This document shows, piece after piece, positions 62,517-64,000 of a stretch of DNA of 64,000 nt (its first letter is position 1; each line of letters opens with the position of its first letter). The translations under genes and the position numbers were made by a program. Source of the DNA: Leucothrix mucor DSM 2157 (GTDB taxonomy: Bacteria > Pseudomonadota > Gammaproteobacteria > Thiotrichales > Thiotrichaceae). The notes beneath the pieces were generated by a model. That model was not told where the DNA came from, did no database searches, and worked only from the letters and a program-made list of their open reading frames with translations. The DNA is taken from NCBI RefSeq assembly GCF_000419525.1, contig NZ_ATTE01000001.1, positions 2,154,655 to 2,218,654 on the forward strand, given 5' to 3'.

Positions 62517-63596
62517 TTACTTAACCGTCCAATCGCGCACGCCAACAAATCCGGCATCTTTTAGCTTGCCGATATAGGCGTTGAGCATTTCAGTGCCGGC
62601 TTCGCCGCGCTTATCAAGATTGGCAGCCCACTCCGCCGCAAGGTTCGGCATGGCGTTCGCCCAAGCCGCACGCTCTTCGGCGCTGACTTCGATGATTTTT
62701 CCGCCGGCAGCGACATAGGCTTGAAGGCTTTCTGCGGCGCGGTCCATGGCAATATTGGCGATGTGGTCACGGTAATCGACAGCCACTGCCTGCAAGACTG
62801 TTTTGACTTCATCCGGCAGTTTTTTCCAGTAGGATTCGTTTACTGTTACGGTCTTGGTATTGACCGCGCCCAAGTTAGCGTTGAGCATAAAAGGGGCCAC
62901 TTCGGCGATTTTGAAAGTCTTCGCCGCTTCCGGCCAAAGCATGGCGTAATCCACCAGACCCGTTTGCAACATATTGTAGAAGTCGGTCAGACCACCACGC
63001 ACTCCGGCGGCATCTTTGATCCCTTCGATATACCGCAAGTTAGTCCCCGCACCCGCGACTTTGCTGCCCTCCAAACTTTTGATCGAGGTGACATCTTCCT
63101 TGCCAAACATTTGATAAGTATCGAGTACTACGCCGGTGGCTAAGTACACTTGACCTTGCTTTTTGAACTCGTTTTGCATCGCTGGGTATTCTTTAGCAAT
63201 CTCATCAATGGCTTTAGCCACCACGCGAGCATCCGCCGCTACAAATGGCGTCACTGCCGATAAACTTTGGCTCGGTAGTTTGGAGGAATGGAAAATAGTG
63301 GTCACGATACCGATGTCGCCCAAGCCCAGCTTGATGCCTTCCAGTACGCCTTTTGGCTTAACGATGGAGCCGCCGTAATTCTCCCGCCACTCCATTTTAT
63401 AATTGCCGGTCACAGCCAGGCGCTTATCCACTTCCGGAATGAAAAAATCCGTAAATTCCTTAACCCACAACGCACGATCAGGATAGCCATCAATCACCGA
63501 TACTTTAATGGTCTCCGTTGCAAATGCCGGACTGATAGACAAGCAGGCAGTTACCACGCCCAGGCTCAGCATGGTCTTTTTAATCCATTGATTCAT
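62517..63596 (-). CDS. TRAP transporter substrate-binding protein (DctP type)
   Basis: 359 residues with a signal peptide ending near residue 26 (SISPAFA|TETI). The DctP fold is supported by LGDIGIVTTIFHSSKLPSQSL and the conserved Arg in GAGTNLRYIEGIKDAAGV that usually binds the substrate carboxylate. It captures an organic acid for the DctQM permeases. The neighbouring dioxygenase suggests an aromatic acid. Confidence 0.93.
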   Translation of the reverse strand: MNQWIKKTMLSLGVVTACLSISPAFATETIKVSVIDGYPDRALWVKEFTDFFIPEVDKRLAVTGNYKMEWRENYGGSIVKPKGVLEGIKLGLGDIGIVTTIFHSSKLPSQSLSAVTPFVAADARVVAKAIDEIAKEYPAMQNEFKKQGQVYLATGVVLDTYQMFGKEDVTSIKSLEGSKVAGAGTNLRYIEGIKDAAGVRGGLTDFYNMLQTGLVDYAMLWPEAAKTFKIAEVAPFMLNANLGAVNTKTVTVNESYWKKLPDEVKTVLQAVAVDYRDHIANIAMDRAAESLQAYVAAGGKIIEVSAEERAAWANAMPNLAAEWAANLDKRGEAGTEMLNAYIGKLKDAGFVGVRDWTVK

Positions 63597-63682
63597 TGTA
63601 TTTCCTCCAATGGGACGCAGGTCCCGTTTACATCAGGCGCCATTCAGGAGAAACCCGACAGCGAACTCTAGCCCTCATTGCC

Positions 63683-64000
63683 TCATAGAAAACTGCACAC
63701 TTTTTCAAACGGGAAACGCGGTAATTTCTGGAATAATGCGGTCTCATCGGCATAGCCGAGGTTGCAAAGAAAGTTTGATTTCCAACCATTCTCAGCGAAA
63801 AATTCTTGATCGACGATGGCATTGGAAAAGCCAGACATGGCTCCGACATCAAGCCCCATAGCGCGGGCGGCAATCATAAAATACGCGCCCTGCAAGGTTG
63901 AGTTGCGATACGCCGTGTCATGGCAATATTCTGGCTTGCCATCAAATAGTGGTGTGCGATCTTCATGCGGGAATAGGAAGCTTAATTCTCTCCAAAACTC
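63683..64000 (-). CDS. RutE-like nitroreductase family protein (partial, N-terminus outside window)
   Basis: About 105 C-terminal residues are visible and the frame is open to the right edge. Similar to RutE (malonic semialdehyde reductase) and relatives: LSFLFPHEDRT, TAYRNSTLQGAYFMIAARAMGLDVGAMSGF and KSNFLCNLGYAD, then LPRFPFEKVC at the end. FMN-dependent NAD(P)H reductase. It is the most upstream visible gene of the aromatic catabolism operon, so it may act on a nitro- or semialdehyde intermediate. Confidence 0.88.
   Translation of the reverse strand, partial: EFWRELSFLFPHEDRTPLFDGKPEYCHDTAYRNSTLQGAYFMIAARAMGLDVGAMSGFSNAIVDQEFFAENGWKSNFLCNLGYADETALFQKLPRFPFEKVCSFL

Noticed and set aside
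1-64000. tRNA, rRNA genes and CRISPR arrays
   Set aside because: No cloverleaf-like TTCGA arms with matching acceptor stems and no regularly spaced repeats were seen; the only arrays are the heptamer and the 70-bp repeats.

Overview
The window reads as chromosomal DNA of a mid-GC gammaproteobacterium. Pointers are a polyphosphate kinase 1, TerC and DedA proteins, MocR and FadR-type regulators, a CTGT-N8-ACAG LexA-type box, a sigma-54 promoter and a TRAP transporter. Two polysaccharide lyases of alginate-lyase-type families suggest a marine, alga-associated lifestyle. Genus cannot be assigned from sequence reading alone. Most of the window is ordinary, densely coded chromosome. The accessory stretches are about 8.8-14.8 kb, 33.9-35.1 kb and 47.3-56.3 kb.

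Layout. 1-8.8 kb: a molybdopterin oxidoreductase cut by the window edge, a GNAT acetyltransferase, a MocR regulator lacking its PLP lysine, an EamA exporter, ppk1, a TerC-like protein and a DedA protein. 9-14.8 kb: a patchwork with a KilA-N gene behind a LexA-like box, an AT-rich orphan gene, an intact-looking IS66-family element that removed the 5' end of an NAD(P)-binding protein gene, a Uma2 protein and a Phd/RelE-ParE type toxin-antitoxin pair. 14.8-17.1 kb: two secreted DUF1566 proteins, one with three Ig-like repeats. 17.3-33.9 kb: a polyuronate catabolism region. It holds a PL17-like lyase, an OYE-family reductase, a cyclic-nucleotide-domain/aspartase fusion behind a consensus sigma-54 promoter with a dicarboxylate/amino-acid symporter, a complete Opp-type ABC importer, a hexapeptide acetyltransferase and a PL15-like lyase. 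Neither lyase has a signal peptide, so oligosaccharides are probably imported whole and cut in the cytoplasm.

33.9-35.1 kb: a secreted DUF4360 gene between two 185-bp direct repeats that are about 94% identical. 35.1-40.9 kb: a TetR regulator divergent from a HAD/MFS/flavodoxin/acyl-CoA ligase/peroxiredoxin-like operon, with two TetR-type palindromes, one over the -35 region. 41-43.9 kb: an arsenate export module (GAPDH plus ArsJ) preceded by a small unknown membrane protein gene. 44-47.3 kb: an alpha/beta hydrolase and a large MscS-family channel. 47.3-55.3 kb: a type I restriction-modification locus (hsdM-hsdS-fic-hsdR), with the Fic gene bracketed by two related 25-bp palindromes and preceded by a 70-bp tandem array. 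55.4-56.3 kb: a ribbon-helix-helix/PIN toxin-antitoxin pair. 56.3-57.1 kb: a dienelactone hydrolase gene broken by a one-base frameshift. 57.3-58.8 kb: a zinc-ribbon membrane protein and a hemerythrin protein. 59-64 kb: an aromatic catabolism operon (RutE-like nitroreductase, TRAP transporter, GntR/FCD regulator, hydroxyquinol 1,2-dioxygenase-like enzyme).

I saw no tRNA, rRNA or CRISPR array. The most interesting items are the sigma-54-driven sensor-aspartase fusion, the Fic cassette inside the type I R-M locus, the cytoplasmic two-lyase uptake system with its acetyltransferase, the KilA-N/orphan island, and several unexplained structured intergenic repeats.
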